Below, piece after piece: positions 1-9,395 of a stretch of DNA of 53,404 nucleotides. The DNA comes from Bacteroidales bacterium (lineage in GTDB: Bacteria; Bacteroidota; Bacteroidia; Bacteroidales; WCHB1-69). Made by a program: the position numbers and the translations under genes. Location of the stretch: the NCBI GenBank assembly GCA_017535665.1, contig JAFXTS010000002.1:1-53404 (forward strand). The letters are read 5' to 3'. Under the pieces are notes generated by a model, which was not told the origin of the DNA, searched no databases, and saw only the letters and a list, made by a program, of their open reading frames with translations. Position 1 is the first letter of the stretch, and every line of letters starts with the position of its first letter.

Positions 1-1
1 G

Positions 2-130
2 AACATAATAAGAGCAAAACTGGTGAGTCGTATGTTCGCAGTGATCAAAAGAGACGAGAAATACGTTCGCTCCTACGTGCGGCAATCGCCTTTTGAAAAA
101 AAATTTTCAAAACCCTTGTTTATATCATAA
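2..130 (+). pseudogene. C-terminal tail of an IS110-like transposase, cut by the window edge
   Basis: An open frame runs in from the left edge and stops at 128-130, giving 42 residues. It contains NIIRAKLVSRMFAVIKRDEK, which resembles the basic C-terminal end of IS110/IS1111-type (DEDD plus serine) transposases, where an IRxKLxxRxFAV-type pattern is common. No catalytic residues are visible because the rest lies outside the window, so intactness cannot be judged. It could be the end of a full-length element. The family call is from memory of the motif only and is moderately uncertain. Confidence 0.5.
91..112. repeat. AT-rich palindrome inside the transposase tail
   Basis: TTTTGAAAA at 91-99 and TTTTCAAAA at 104-112 form a perfect 9-bp inverted repeat around four A residues. 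It lies inside the last codons of the transposase frame, so it may be incidental to coding sequence or a weak terminator-like structure. Confidence 0.4.
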
Positions 131-162
131 GAATAGAAAATGAACCAAAAGAAATGCGCTTT

Positions 163-315
163 GCCGCTGTGCAAATTTCGGCTAAAATCGGGTGGTACTC
201 GCTAAACGGCGAAAAACTTGATGAGCTTCACCTTGTTTCGCTCATCTTCAAACAGTTCGCCGTTCTTAACGCTCGTACCGCACCGATTTCTTAACGCCGA
301 AATTTACAAGGCGGC
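163..315. repeat. Long imperfect inverted repeat (about 65-75 bp arms)
   Basis: The left arm (163-226) and the reverse complement of the right arm (240-315) align over their whole length with a few short indels. Shared blocks, in order, are GCCGC, AAATTTCGGC, ATCGG, GGTAC, TAA, ACGGCGAA and GATGAGC. The loop is about 13 nt (227-239). Transcribed either way, this would fold into one long bulged hairpin. It begins 33 bp after the IS110-like transposase stop. The rest of 131-405 holds no credible gene: the only open frame in the repeat (from an ATG at 154) simply follows the arms. Confidence 0.8.
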
Positions 316-405
316 GTTGAGTTGTACCTTCACACTGCTCATTAATCAGTAGCGCAATCTTCATTTCACATGAACAATATATATACCTGCATCATTATTT
401 AAATT

Positions 406-675
406 TTGAGTAAATTTGCCGCGCAAATGCAGTTCGACCAGCTGTTGGATGACCGCGAGCGATGGTGCTACTCCATCCACAATATGAACAAGATGGAAGA
501 GGGTGAGATACCGAAGCGTTATGGCATCTTCCACAAGCTGTACGAGGACTGCCGATTAACAAAACTGAGCACTATGGAAAAGCAAGAGTATGAGAAGAGC
601 GTACTGGAGTACGAGGATGTGAAGGACGCGATGGACTCCCATTGCGGAAGTTATTCGAATAACTGGTTTAAGTAA
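406..675 (+). pseudogene. C-terminal remnant of an Rpn/PDDEXK-family nuclease (putative transposase)
   Basis: This 89-residue frame begins at a TTG right after a stop codon. It matches only the C-terminal end of Rpn-type recombination-promoting nucleases, where an RWxY...NM segment is followed by a helical tail of the type LxxLxxxEKxxYExSxxxYxD. The N-terminal PD-(D/E)XK catalytic core is absent and no upstream frame supplies it, so it is read as a decayed fragment. Its neighbours are an IS110-like tail and a long inverted repeat, consistent with a transposon graveyard between gene blocks. Confidence 0.6.
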
Positions 676-718
676 TGCAGAAATTGATTGTCTGAAAGGG
701 AGTAGATAATGTTTCCCC

Positions 719-3031
719 CTACGCCTTCGGAATAATCAGTTTGGCGAATTTCAACAGCAGCACCTTCTCTCCTAATGTGTCGAATACCACGACAGCCTTC
801 TGGTCGTTGGCCGGTCCCTCAATGCGCCCGATGGTGCCGTAACCGAATTTGAGATGGTAGATACGCTGGCCAGGCTTCAACTCTTCTGCTTTGGCCAGCC
901 GTCCGAAAGCTGAGATGTCAAGGTCGCTTTTGGTCTTGGCGGGCGCTGTCTTCTTGGTGAAGGTGCGGTCCGACCAAAGACTGCTTTTGTTCTCTTTTTT
1001 GGCGAAGGTGCCACGTCCCACTGAGGCCTTCTCGATGGTCTTCATGCACGCCCGCGGCAGCTCGTCCAGGAAACGGCTCGGCTCGCAAAATTGCAGACTG
1101 CCAAAACGATAGCGGGTGTTGGCATAGGTTACCGTCAGCGACTTCTTCGCCCTCGTGATGGCCACATAGAACAACCGGCGCTCCTCTTCCAATTCTTTGC
1201 GCGAACCAATCGAGAGCGAGGAAGGGAACAGATTTTCCTCCAATCCTGTAATATACACATAGTCAAATTCCAGTCCCTTGGCCGAATGGATGGTCATCAG
1301 CTTGATTTTGTGCGAGTCGTCCTCGTCTTTCTGGTCGGCATCGGTGAGCAACGCCACATTCTCCAAGAAACGGTCGAGGGTGGGTTTGAAGTCGGTAATC
1401 ATCTCGCCAGTCTCTTCGTTGAAGGTGGTCTCCTCGGCATTTTCCGAGAAGTCTTTCATGGCATCCAGCAACTCTTCCACATTGTCGGCGCGGTCCTTCT
1501 CCGACGGGTCGGCCTTCAGTGCCGCCACAATGCCTGAGGCAAAAGCGATGTGCTTGCCCAGCTCGTAGGCATCCTTCGACTGCAGCATCGCCGTGAAACT
1601 CTTGATTTTAGCCACAAACTCCACGAATTTCTCTTTGGTGGGATTGTTGACAGGCACCTCATAGAAGTGGGGGTTCTCCAGAATGTCCCATGCCCGCACA
1701 CCCTGTTCGGCGGCACAAGCCACCACGCGCTCCACACTCGTTTCGCCGATACCGCGCAATGGGTAGTTAATGACCCGCCGTAATGCTTCCTCATCGTAAT
1801 GGTTGACGGCTAACCTGCAGTAAGCCAGTATGTCTTTGATCTCCTTCCGTGCATAGAAGGAGGTGCCGCCGTAAATCCGATACGGGATATGCTTGCGAAT
1901 CAGGCATTCCTCCAACGCGCGCGACTGCATGTTGGTGCGGTACAGGATGGCGATGTCGTTGTAATCCACATGGTAGGTGCGTTCCACTTCGAAAATGGAG
2001 TCGCACACCAGCATGGCCTCGTCGTTTTCGTTGGAGGCCGACAGCACGTTGATGGGCGCACCCTCCTCATTATCCGTCCATACCGTCTTGGGAATCTGTT
2101 TGTTGTTGTTCTTGATGACGGCATTGGCGGCGTTCACAATGTTCTGGGTGGAACGGTAGTTCTGCTCCAACTTCACGATGCGCGCCTCTTTGTAGTCGCG
2201 TTTGAAGTTGAGGATGTTGTTGATATCGGCACCGCGGAAGCCGTAAATGCTCTGCGCATCATCGCCCACTACGCAGATGTTGTGGTGCGCGGCGGCTATC
2301 TTCTTGATAATCATATACTGCGCAAAGTTGGTGTCCTGATACTCATCCACCAGCACGTACTGGAAACGATGCTGGTATTTGAACAGCATATCGGGAAAGT
2401 CGCGCAGCAGCATGTTCATATAATATAAGATGTCGTCGAAATCCATGGCGTTGGAGCTGTGCAGACGGGTGTTATAGCGGGTGAAAATCTCGGAGATGAG
2501 CGGCTTCCCGCAATCTTTGTCGTACGCTTTGGCCTCCGTATTCTGTGCGTAGTCCTCGGCCGACAGCAGACTTGACTTGGCAGCGGAGATGCGGTTGAGC
2601 ACAAAGTTGACGACGTACACTTTCGGGTCAAGGTTCATCTCTTTGATGATGTTGCGCAGCAGTGCCTTGGAGTCGTCGGTGTCGTAAACGGTGAGGGCGT
2701 TGGAGAAGCCAATTTTGTTGGCTTCGGTGCGCAGTATTCTGAGGAATACGGAGTGGAAGGTGCCCATCTGCACGGCTTTGGCGCGTTTGTCGCCAATGAG
2801 TTTGAGAATACGCTCGGTCATCTCGCGGGCCGCCTTGTTGGTGAAGGTGAGGGCAAGGATGCGCCACGGTTCGATGCCCTGCTCCAGCATATAGGCGATG
2901 CGGTAGGTGAGTACGCGTGTCTTGCCCGATCCTGCGCCGGCAATCACCATCACGGGACCTTCGACAGCGCAAACGGCTTCACGTTGTGAATCATTGAGTT
3001 GCGAAAGAATGTCACTATTATTCTGGCTCAT
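719..3031 (-). CDS. pcrA: ATP-dependent DNA helicase PcrA/UvrD (SF1A)
   Basis: This 3'-5' DNA helicase unwinds DNA in repair and at stalled forks or RNA polymerase. All SF1A motifs are visible: Q motif LNDSQREAV (about residue 12), Walker A GAGSGKT (32-38), TFTNKAAREM, Walker B VDEYQDTN, DDAQSIYGFRG, QNYRS, THSAKGLEFDYVYI and RRLFYVAITRAKK. The C-terminal end (GQRIYHLKFGYGTI...) is the small Tudor-like domain that contacts RNA polymerase in PcrA. The frame opens farther upstream, but those 22 codons would overlap the end of dnaE. The ATG at 3031 starts right before the conserved N-terminus and gives 770 residues, normal for the family. It lies 29 bp after dnaE, probably in the same transcript. 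Confidence 0.93.
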   Translation of the reverse strand: MSQNNSDILSQLNDSQREAVCAVEGPVMVIAGAGSGKTRVLTYRIAYMLEQGIEPWRILALTFTNKAAREMTERILKLIGDKRAKAVQMGTFHSVFLRILRTEANKIGFSNALTVYDTDDSKALLRNIIKEMNLDPKVYVVNFVLNRISAAKSSLLSAEDYAQNTEAKAYDKDCGKPLISEIFTRYNTRLHSSNAMDFDDILYYMNMLLRDFPDMLFKYQHRFQYVLVDEYQDTNFAQYMIIKKIAAAHHNICVVGDDAQSIYGFRGADINNILNFKRDYKEARIVKLEQNYRSTQNIVNAANAVIKNNNKQIPKTVWTDNEEGAPINVLSASNENDEAMLVCDSIFEVERTYHVDYNDIAILYRTNMQSRALEECLIRKHIPYRIYGGTSFYARKEIKDILAYCRLAVNHYDEEALRRVINYPLRGIGETSVERVVACAAEQGVRAWDILENPHFYEVPVNNPTKEKFVEFVAKIKSFTAMLQSKDAYELGKHIAFASGIVAALKADPSEKDRADNVEELLDAMKDFSENAEETTFNEETGEMITDFKPTLDRFLENVALLTDADQKDEDDSHKIKLMTIHSAKGLEFDYVYITGLEENLFPSSLSIGSRKELEEERRLFYVAITRAKKSLTVTYANTRYRFGSLQFCEPSRFLDELPRACMKTIEKASVGRGTFAKKENKSSLWSDRTFTKKTAPAKTKSDLDISAFGRLAKAEELKPGQRIYHLKFGYGTIGRIEGPANDQKAVVVFDTLGEKVLLLKFAKLIIPKA

Positions 3032-3060
3032 AGTAGTCTTTTTTAGAAAAGGTGAATGGT

Positions 3061-6000
3061 TTATTTTTTGTAGTCGTTGAGCAGTTGAATGTCGCAAAGA
3101 AGGGCAGAAGGCTTGGTAGCGATGAATGCCTCCGGATCCACCTTCATCTCAGCGCTTGTAAATTCTGACGAAAATTCGTGGTGGCCATCGGTGATGGAGA
3201 TGATAAGCTTCTTGTTGCCCGTGCCACGCCCGTCATTCGTACACTTTTCGTTCGACCGCTCCACCCAGTCGCGGATGAGTTCCGCACTGTTGGCAGTGGC
3301 TTCGTAGATGTTCATCTTGATTTTCACGGCATTAACGATTTTGCTATAGGCATCGCGGAGGTAGATGACAGATGAGGGAGAAAGCATGAAGTTCTTTTTG
3401 GAGACATCTTTTTCAAACCCTCTCTCTTTAATGTTGGCAGTGAAGAGCAGAAATTCACCTGCGTTGAAGAGGTGCTTGTAGCGGGCATAGTCTTCGCCAA
3501 AAAGCATCCACTCGTAGCTGTTCTGGTAGTCTTCTAAAGTGATGATACCGTAGGGATTACCAGTCTTTCCAGTCCTATGCTGTGCCGCCGTCACGATGGC
3601 CGCAAACACCAGTCTGCGCCCTGTCAGCTTGAACCACGCCCCCTTGTCGAGCGAGAAGGTGCCGAGGTCGGTATTGCAGCACGACTCGATGATGGGCTTG
3701 TAGGTATCAAGCGGGTGTCCGGAAATATAGAAACCAGCGATTTCGCGCTCGTGGCGCAGCATTTCGAAGGAACTCCACGGCTCGCATTCAGGGATGGGAG
3801 GCAGCGCGCCACTGTCTTCGTTGTTGGCCACCTCGTCGAAAAGGGAAGCCTGTGCCTGTTGCGCCGGATCCTGCTGCTTCGCACCGTACGCCATCAGCTT
3901 CTCCACAAAGGACTTCTTGTCTTTCCCCTCATGGAAAAACTGCGCACGGTGAATGTTGCCGAAACTGTCGAAACAGCCCACCGCCGCCATGTTCTCCACA
4001 ATACGGCGGTTGCACGACCGCAGGTTGATGCGACTGATAAAGTCGAAAATATCTTTGAAAGGACCGTTGGCATTGCGTTCTGCGATGATGTCGGCCACCG
4101 CATTGGTACCTACGCCCTTCAACGCCGCCAAGGCGAAACGGATAGCCCCGTCCTTGTTGACCGTAAACTCCACCTCCGACTCGTTGATGTCGGGAGGCAG
4201 TACTGGGATGCCCTGTTTCTCGGCCTCTTCAATCAACTCGGTCACTTTCTTCAAGTCGGTGATTTCCAGCGTCATATTCGCTGCGAGGAACTCTGCCATA
4301 TAGTTGGCCTTCAGCCAGGCGGTCTGGTAGGAGACAAACGCGTAGCAGGTGGCGTGCGACTTGTTGAAGGCATACGAGGCGAACTTCTCCCACTCTTTCC
4401 AAATCTTTTCGAGGTCGCTCTTGTTGTAATCATTCTGCGTGCCGCCATAATAGAACTTGCTCTGAAGGTCGTTCATCAAGTCTATCTTCTTTTTACCCAT
4501 TGCTTTACGCAAGGTATCGGCCTGACCTCTCGTGAACCCGGCCAGCAGGCGCGACAGCAACATCACCTGCTCTTGATACACGGTGATACCATAAGTCTCG
4601 TCAAGAATCTGTCCCATCTCGGGGATGGGGTAGGTGATTTTCTCACGGCCATGCTTGCGGGCGATGAACGATGGGATATTGTCCATCGGACCGGGACGGT
4701 AGAGCGACACCATTGCGATGATATCCTCGAAGCAGTCGGGCTTCAGCTCGCGGAGGTATTTCCGCATTCCGGCACTTTCAAACTGGAAGATGGCCGTGGT
4801 GTCTCCATTCTGGAACAGACGGTACGTGGGCGCGTCGTCCAGCGGGATGTCATCAATCTCTATATCAATACCTTTACTCTTTTTGATATTGTTTAAAGAA
4901 TGGGTGATAATGTCCAGAGTTTTCAAACCGAGGAAGTCCATCTTCAGCAGTCCGGCCTCTTCCACCAGCGAGCCTTCGTACTGCACCACCATGGTTTCGG
5001 AGTTCTTGGAGGTGGCCAACGGGATGCAGTCGAACAGACTGTCGCGCCCAATGATGACACCGCAGGCGTGTACGCCTGTGCCGCGCAGAGTGCCGTCGAG
5101 TTTCAAAGCGAACTGTAAGGTCTGTTTCACCAAAGGGGTGCCGTTTTCCAACTCGTTCTTCAGTTCCGGTGTCGCTTCTATGGCCTTCTCCAAAGTCTTG
5201 GCATCGTCGGGCACCATCTTCGACAGACGGTCGCTTTCCGACAGCGGCAGCATCAGCGCCCGGGCGCAGTCCTTGATGGCCGTCTTCCCCTTCATCTCCA
5301 TCAGCGTCACAATCACGGCCACTTTCTCCTTGCCGTACTTTTCGCTCACATACTGGATGGTTTTCTCACGGCCGCTGCCGTCCATGTCAATATCCATATC
5401 CGGCAGTGAGATACGGTCGGGGTTCAAGAAACGCTCAAACAGCAGGTCGTATTTGATGGGGTCGATGTTGGTGATGTGCAGACAGTAAGCGATGGCCGAA
5501 CCTGCCGCCGAACCACGTCCCGGCCCGAAGCGGATGCCATTTTTCTTTCCCGCCTCGATGAAGTCCAGCACGATAAGGAAGTAGCCCGGATAGCCCATCT
5601 TTCCCACCGTCTCCAACTCAAACAGCAGCCGGTTCTTAATCTCCTCGCTGTAGTCGCCCCACCGTTTGTGCGCGCCCACCCAGGTGAGATAGCCCAGATA
5701 GTCGAACTCATCGGTAAATTGCAAGTTCTCCACCTGCTTCAGCGGCTTGCCAAAGTCTTCAAAATAAAGCGGATAGTCGTCGTTTTTGCGGAACTCTTCC
5801 GGCACCACGAAGCGGGGCAGCGTGGGAGCGTGCTGCAACGAAAGTACCTGCACCTTGTCCGATACGTGCTGCGTGTTGGCCAGCACCTCGGGGTGGTCGG
5901 CAAACAGCTCCTCCATCTCGGCCGTCGTGCGGAAGTACTCCTCGCCCGAATAGGCCATCCCCTTATCCTCGTCCTGTCCCACCGTACCGCTCGCCGTATA

Positions 6001-6753
6001 TTCTTTTCTGGTATTGATGCAGATGAGCATCTTGTGAGCCTCGAAATCTTCGCGGTTCACGAAATGCACGTCGTTGGTGGCGATGCAGCGCACGTGGTGC
6101 TTCTCGGCGAGTTGCAGCAGGGCCGCATTCACCAAGGTCTGCTCTTTATGCCCATTACGCTGAAGCTCAATATAATAGTCATCACCATAGATGTCTTTGA
6201 ACTCCTCCACCACCTTGTCAGCACGCTCCAAGTTGAAGTTGACGGGAATGTTGCCGTCGTGCAGCGACGGGTTGTCGGCCATGATGACCTGCGGCAGCTC
6301 GCCACCTAAGCAGGCCGAGCAGGCGATGACACCCTCCGAATACTGGCGCATGATTTCCTTGTCCACACGCGGCGTGTAGTACTCGCCCTCAATCCAGCCG
6401 AGCGACACCAAGTGACTCAAGTTGCGGTAGCCCACCATGTTCTTCGCCAACAGCACGAGATGGTGGCCGCTGCGGTCCGACTTGACCTCTTTCCGTTTCG
6501 AGAAACGGCTGCAGTTGCGGGCAACATAGACCTCACACCCGATGATGGCCTTGAAGGGGTCGTCCTTGTGCTCCTTGTTGAATTTCTCCACCTCCTTCAC
6601 AAAGGCATAGATGCCGTACATGTTGCCATGGTCGGTCACGGCCATCGACCGCTGGCCATCGGCGTAGGCTTTCTTGATGAGCGATGGAATGTCGGCCAGA
6701 CCGTCTAACAATGAGTATTGCGTGTGAACGTGGAGATGTGAGAATTGTGCCAT
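3061..6753 (-). CDS. dnaE: DNA polymerase III subunit alpha
   Basis: This is the catalytic subunit of the replicative polymerase. The 1230-residue protein starts with a PHP domain (HLHVHTQYSLLDG at the N-terminus, then TDHGNMYG), whose metal-binding histidines and aspartates look intact. The C-family palm follows, with the catalytic aspartates in PDMDIDM (451-457) and GPGRGSAAGS just before. YRPGPMDNIPS and the helix-hairpin-helix region follow, and near residue 1060 an OB-like segment precedes a reduced C-terminal domain. Length is normal for DnaE1. It sits between an unknown membrane-protein gene (62-bp gap) and pcrA. The ATG at 6753 gives the expected MxxFxHLHVHT start. Confidence 0.95.
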   Translation of the reverse strand: MAQFSHLHVHTQYSLLDGLADIPSLIKKAYADGQRSMAVTDHGNMYGIYAFVKEVEKFNKEHKDDPFKAIIGCEVYVARNCSRFSKRKEVKSDRSGHHLVLLAKNMVGYRNLSHLVSLGWIEGEYYTPRVDKEIMRQYSEGVIACSACLGGELPQVIMADNPSLHDGNIPVNFNLERADKVVEEFKDIYGDDYYIELQRNGHKEQTLVNAALLQLAEKHHVRCIATNDVHFVNREDFEAHKMLICINTRKEYTASGTVGQDEDKGMAYSGEEYFRTTAEMEELFADHPEVLANTQHVSDKVQVLSLQHAPTLPRFVVPEEFRKNDDYPLYFEDFGKPLKQVENLQFTDEFDYLGYLTWVGAHKRWGDYSEEIKNRLLFELETVGKMGYPGYFLIVLDFIEAGKKNGIRFGPGRGSAAGSAIAYCLHITNIDPIKYDLLFERFLNPDRISLPDMDIDMDGSGREKTIQYVSEKYGKEKVAVIVTLMEMKGKTAIKDCARALMLPLSESDRLSKMVPDDAKTLEKAIEATPELKNELENGTPLVKQTLQFALKLDGTLRGTGVHACGVIIGRDSLFDCIPLATSKNSETMVVQYEGSLVEEAGLLKMDFLGLKTLDIITHSLNNIKKSKGIDIEIDDIPLDDAPTYRLFQNGDTTAIFQFESAGMRKYLRELKPDCFEDIIAMVSLYRPGPMDNIPSFIARKHGREKITYPIPEMGQILDETYGITVYQEQVMLLSRLLAGFTRGQADTLRKAMGKKKIDLMNDLQSKFYYGGTQNDYNKSDLEKIWKEWEKFASYAFNKSHATCYAFVSYQTAWLKANYMAEFLAANMTLEITDLKKVTELIEEAEKQGIPVLPPDINESEVEFTVNKDGAIRFALAALKGVGTNAVADIIAERNANGPFKDIFDFISRINLRSCNRRIVENMAAVGCFDSFGNIHRAQFFHEGKDKKSFVEKLMAYGAKQQDPAQQAQASLFDEVANNEDSGALPPIPECEPWSSFEMLRHEREIAGFYISGHPLDTYKPIIESCCNTDLGTFSLDKGAWFKLTGRRLVFAAIVTAAQHRTGKTGNPYGIITLEDYQNSYEWMLFGEDYARYKHLFNAGEFLLFTANIKERGFEKDVSKKNFMLSPSSVIYLRDAYSKIVNAVKIKMNIYEATANSAELIRDWVERSNEKCTNDGRGTGNKKLIISITDGHHEFSSEFTSAEMKVDPEAFIATKPSALLCDIQLLNDYKK

Positions 6754-6815
6754 GTTGGTTTGGGTTAATGGTTGGTATAAAAGAAAGTTGCAGGAATGAG
6801 GGATAGCTCCTGCTG

Positions 6816-8348
6816 CTACTCTGTCGGCAATTTCTCCCCACTGATGATTTCATACAGATGAGGATAGTCGGCTTTGATGATGTCGCCGCGCCGTTGGGTG
6901 ATGCGTTTGCGCATGTCGGGCGAAGCCACAATGTTTTTCATGAAATGGTACCGCTCTTCTCCAAGTCCTTGCTCCATGTTGGGGAAACGGGTAGTGTCGG
7001 TAAGGTCTTGCAGACAATTGTCCCCTTTGGTGAGCAAGTTGCGGTTAAGTGCCTTGCGGAACAATAGGTTGGCATGCACCTGCTCCTTTACGCGCTGCTG
7101 GTTCGCATCTAAGAGCGATTGCTTGTCGTAATGCTGGAGCATGAGGTCGTATTTCTGGAGGGAGTCCTCCTGCCATTCGTCAGTGGAGAGATAGTCCTGT
7201 GTGTATTTGATTGCCCATCCTACCGTGTCGTTCGGTCCGGGCTCGTCATCGGCGTAAACCGGGTGGTCGGGGTCATCATGGATGAGCGTCGGTCTCGACT
7301 CTGTTGGCTTGGGCTGTTGGGGTACTGGGATGTGTATATTTTTGATAATGACAAAAATAGCAATGCATGCCAAGATGATGATGAGGCCGATGAGTAGCGG
7401 TTTGTAAAAGGTGAACCGCCCACGCTTGCTGTAATGAAGGGGAATGTCAAGGGTATCGCTGGGAAGTATCACTCCACTACAAGGCGAGTAGGTGTCGGCG
7501 AAAGTGAAGGTATAACGTGCTCCTTTGACGTTCGCATTCTTGGGATAGGAGATGACCTGCGTAACCTCGTTGTACTGTACTTGCGGGTCGGTGCAGGTGA
7601 ACTCGGTGCGGCCCGGACTCACAAATTTGCTCTTCCCAAAAGTGAAAGTGACACGTATGGTGGAAATGTCGGAGTCGGGTTCGGTATGTTTGGGATGGTG
7701 TGAGCGCTCCATCTCATTCAACTCAAACTCCATCTCTTGTGAGATGTCGGGTGTGGTGTCCATCTTCGCTCCGAGAATGGAGAACAACGGATCCTGCTGT
7801 TTTTCGGCCACCTCTTCCGGAACGATGAAAATGCGTTGGTACAGCGTATAACGGGGCAGCGATAATTGTTGCAGGTAGGGCTCGATGCGGGCTGAAGGCA
7901 CATACATCTTGGCGCTCTCGCTCCGCTCAGACGGAATCCAGGAGAGTTGGCTGGTCACCTCCTGCTCGGCTAAAACTTCGTTCAGCTGGTCCACAAAAAG
8001 CCAAGTGTCTGGAATCTCAACCTGCCCGGTGCTTCCTGTGCGGAGGTCGTAGGTCGCCAGAACGCGGTCCAGCGCCTCCTTGATGTGCGGTATCATGCAG
8101 CCGCTGTTCACAAATACCGAAAAGGCAATATATCCCAACTCGTCATCGTGCTCCGGATCTCGCCTCACTTGGAAGATGGAAACCCATCCTCCCTCATCGG
8201 TAAGCTCCACCCAATAGCCGGTGGCACCCACCTCGCCGTCAGCATGAGCCGTGATATCCGGTGACGGGTCCTGCGTGGGCAGTACACCGGCGATATGCAA
8301 ATGCCGGTAGCCCCCGTTATGTCCGTGTGCCAGAATACATTGACTCAT
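6816..8348 (-). CDS. Unrecognised single-pass membrane protein
   Basis: I do not recognise this 510-residue protein. It has no signal peptide. Residues 1-310 are soluble and mixed alpha/beta; the first 110 look like a compact domain rich in His, Gly and acidic residues. One hydrophobic segment lies at about 316-338, followed by a Pro-rich linker and a roughly 150-residue hydrophilic helical tail. The topology suggests two soluble domains joined by one membrane anchor. A TAnnTTTG promoter element lies 37 bp upstream of the ATG, and dnaE follows 62 bp downstream, so they may be co-transcribed. No function is proposed. Confidence 0.8.
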   Translation of the reverse strand: MSQCILAHGHNGGYRHLHIAGVLPTQDPSPDITAHADGEVGATGYWVELTDEGGWVSIFQVRRDPEHDDELGYIAFSVFVNSGCMIPHIKEALDRVLATYDLRTGSTGQVEIPDTWLFVDQLNEVLAEQEVTSQLSWIPSERSESAKMYVPSARIEPYLQQLSLPRYTLYQRIFIVPEEVAEKQQDPLFSILGAKMDTTPDISQEMEFELNEMERSHHPKHTEPDSDISTIRVTFTFGKSKFVSPGRTEFTCTDPQVQYNEVTQVISYPKNANVKGARYTFTFADTYSPCSGVILPSDTLDIPLHYSKRGRFTFYKPLLIGLIIILACIAIFVIIKNIHIPVPQQPKPTESRPTLIHDDPDHPVYADDEPGPNDTVGWAIKYTQDYLSTDEWQEDSLQKYDLMLQHYDKQSLLDANQQRVKEQVHANLLFRKALNRNLLTKGDNCLQDLTDTTRFPNMEQGLGEERYHFMKNIVASPDMRKRITQRRGDIIKADYPHLYEIISGEKLPTE

Positions 8349-8384
8349 CTTCCTTTGCTGTTTTTAGTTTGGGTTTAAAACGTG

Positions 8385-8392
8385 CAAAGGTA
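8385..8392 (-). promoter_or_regulatory. Bacteroidetes -7 promoter element TACCTTTG
   Basis: On the minus strand TACCTTTG matches the Bacteroidetes -7 consensus TAnnTTTG exactly and lies about 37 bp upstream of the ATG at 8348. No good TTTG -33 box at standard spacing was found. It probably drives the unknown membrane-protein gene and perhaps dnaE and pcrA. Confidence 0.5.
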
Positions 8393-8424
8393 TTGTTTTT
8401 TTTGATACGAAAGATGAAATTTCT

Positions 8425-9369
8425 TTAATTTTTTTCAACAAAATTGCCCAGCACGTTCAGAGGCTTGTCAGCTACTCTGATACGGTAGTTGCCGGTTTGG
8501 AGCATCTCGCCTTCCACCTCTCCTAAGATGGGCTTGTCGGCCGTAATTTCCACGAAACGGGTGCGTGTAACCTTCACCTCCGGCAGACTGATGTGCTTTC
8601 CGGCAAATAGGTTCTTGACGTTGGCGATCACTTTCATCGGTCGGATTTTGCGGATGGTGACGAGGTCAAATTTCCCGTCATGTGGGTTGGCCATCGGCAC
8701 CTGTCGCATCCCGTTGCCGTTGTACTGCGCATTGCCGCACGCGATGGTGAACATCTCGTCGCTGTACTCGCCCTCCTCCGTGGTGATGTGAACGGGTGTG
8801 CAGGAGTACCCGAACAGCACTTTCACCAGTTTCATCAAATAAACAGCGTTCGGGAACAGCTTCGGCTTGCCTTTCGTGGTCTCGTTGATGACCGCCGCGT
8901 CGAACGCAAAACCGGCAATGTTGATGAAGTGCCGGCGGGCCGTCACCTCCCCGTCCACAACGGTCTCCACCACACCCACATCGGTGGGCAAAAACTGTGC
9001 TTTATCCATGAAAAGCAGAAATTCGTGAGGGTGATGCGGGTAGCCGAGCGTGCGACAGAAATCGTTGCCCGTGCCGAACGGAACGATGGCGAGATAAACC
9101 TCTTCGGGGTTCGCCCCCGACTCGTAAATGCCGTTTACCACCTCGTTGATGCTGCCATCGCCGCCAATCACCATCAGATGGCGGATTCCGCTTTCACACA
9201 GCTCTTTGGCAATCGTCCATCCTTTCCCCGCACCATCCGATAAGTGCATGGCATAGGGCATATTCATTTTTTTGAAATGGTCAAGAAGAAAGCTCTCATC
9301 CATCTGCCGATTTTTGGAACTCGTATTGGGATTGGAGATGATGTGCCATTCGTGAGAAGTGAAATCCAT
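8425..9369 (-). CDS. Diacylglycerol/sphingosine kinase family lipid kinase
   Basis: The 314-residue protein carries the hallmarks of the DagK/YegS lipid-kinase fold: VIGGDGSINEVVNGI, with the GGDG nucleotide-binding loop at 69-72, and PFGTGNDFCRTLG, with GTGNDF at 99-104. A beta-sandwich C-terminal half follows. The family phosphorylates diacylglycerol, sphingoid bases or related lipids with ATP at the inner face of the membrane. The real substrate cannot be told from sequence; sphingolipid-making Bacteroidetes could use it on sphingoid bases. It lies between a terminator-like hairpin after the dehydrogenase gene and the promoter of the unknown membrane-protein gene. Confidence 0.88.
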   Translation of the reverse strand: MDFTSHEWHIISNPNTSSKNRQMDESFLLDHFKKMNMPYAMHLSDGAGKGWTIAKELCESGIRHLMVIGGDGSINEVVNGIYESGANPEEVYLAIVPFGTGNDFCRTLGYPHHPHEFLLFMDKAQFLPTDVGVVETVVDGEVTARRHFINIAGFAFDAAVINETTKGKPKLFPNAVYLMKLVKVLFGYSCTPVHITTEEGEYSDEMFTIACGNAQYNGNGMRQVPMANPHDGKFDLVTIRKIRPMKVIANVKNLFAGKHISLPEVKVTRTRFVEITADKPILGEVEGEMLQTGNYRIRVADKPLNVLGNFVEKN

Positions 9370-9395
9370 GTTTTTTCAATTTTGGGGTAAAAACG

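Noticed and set aside
154..294. Small open frame through the long inverted repeat at the left edge
   Set aside because: Its sequence is dictated by the two repeat arms, and it ends inside the right arm; no start signal supports translation.
2416..3031. Plus- and minus-frame short ORFs inside the pcrA gene
   Set aside because: All are Arg/Ser/Pro-rich frame shadows of the helicase motifs.
3577..4896. 439-residue open frame antisense to dnaE
   Set aside because: It mirrors the conserved dnaE gene, has no domain, and similar antisense frames occur opposite other GC-rich genes here.
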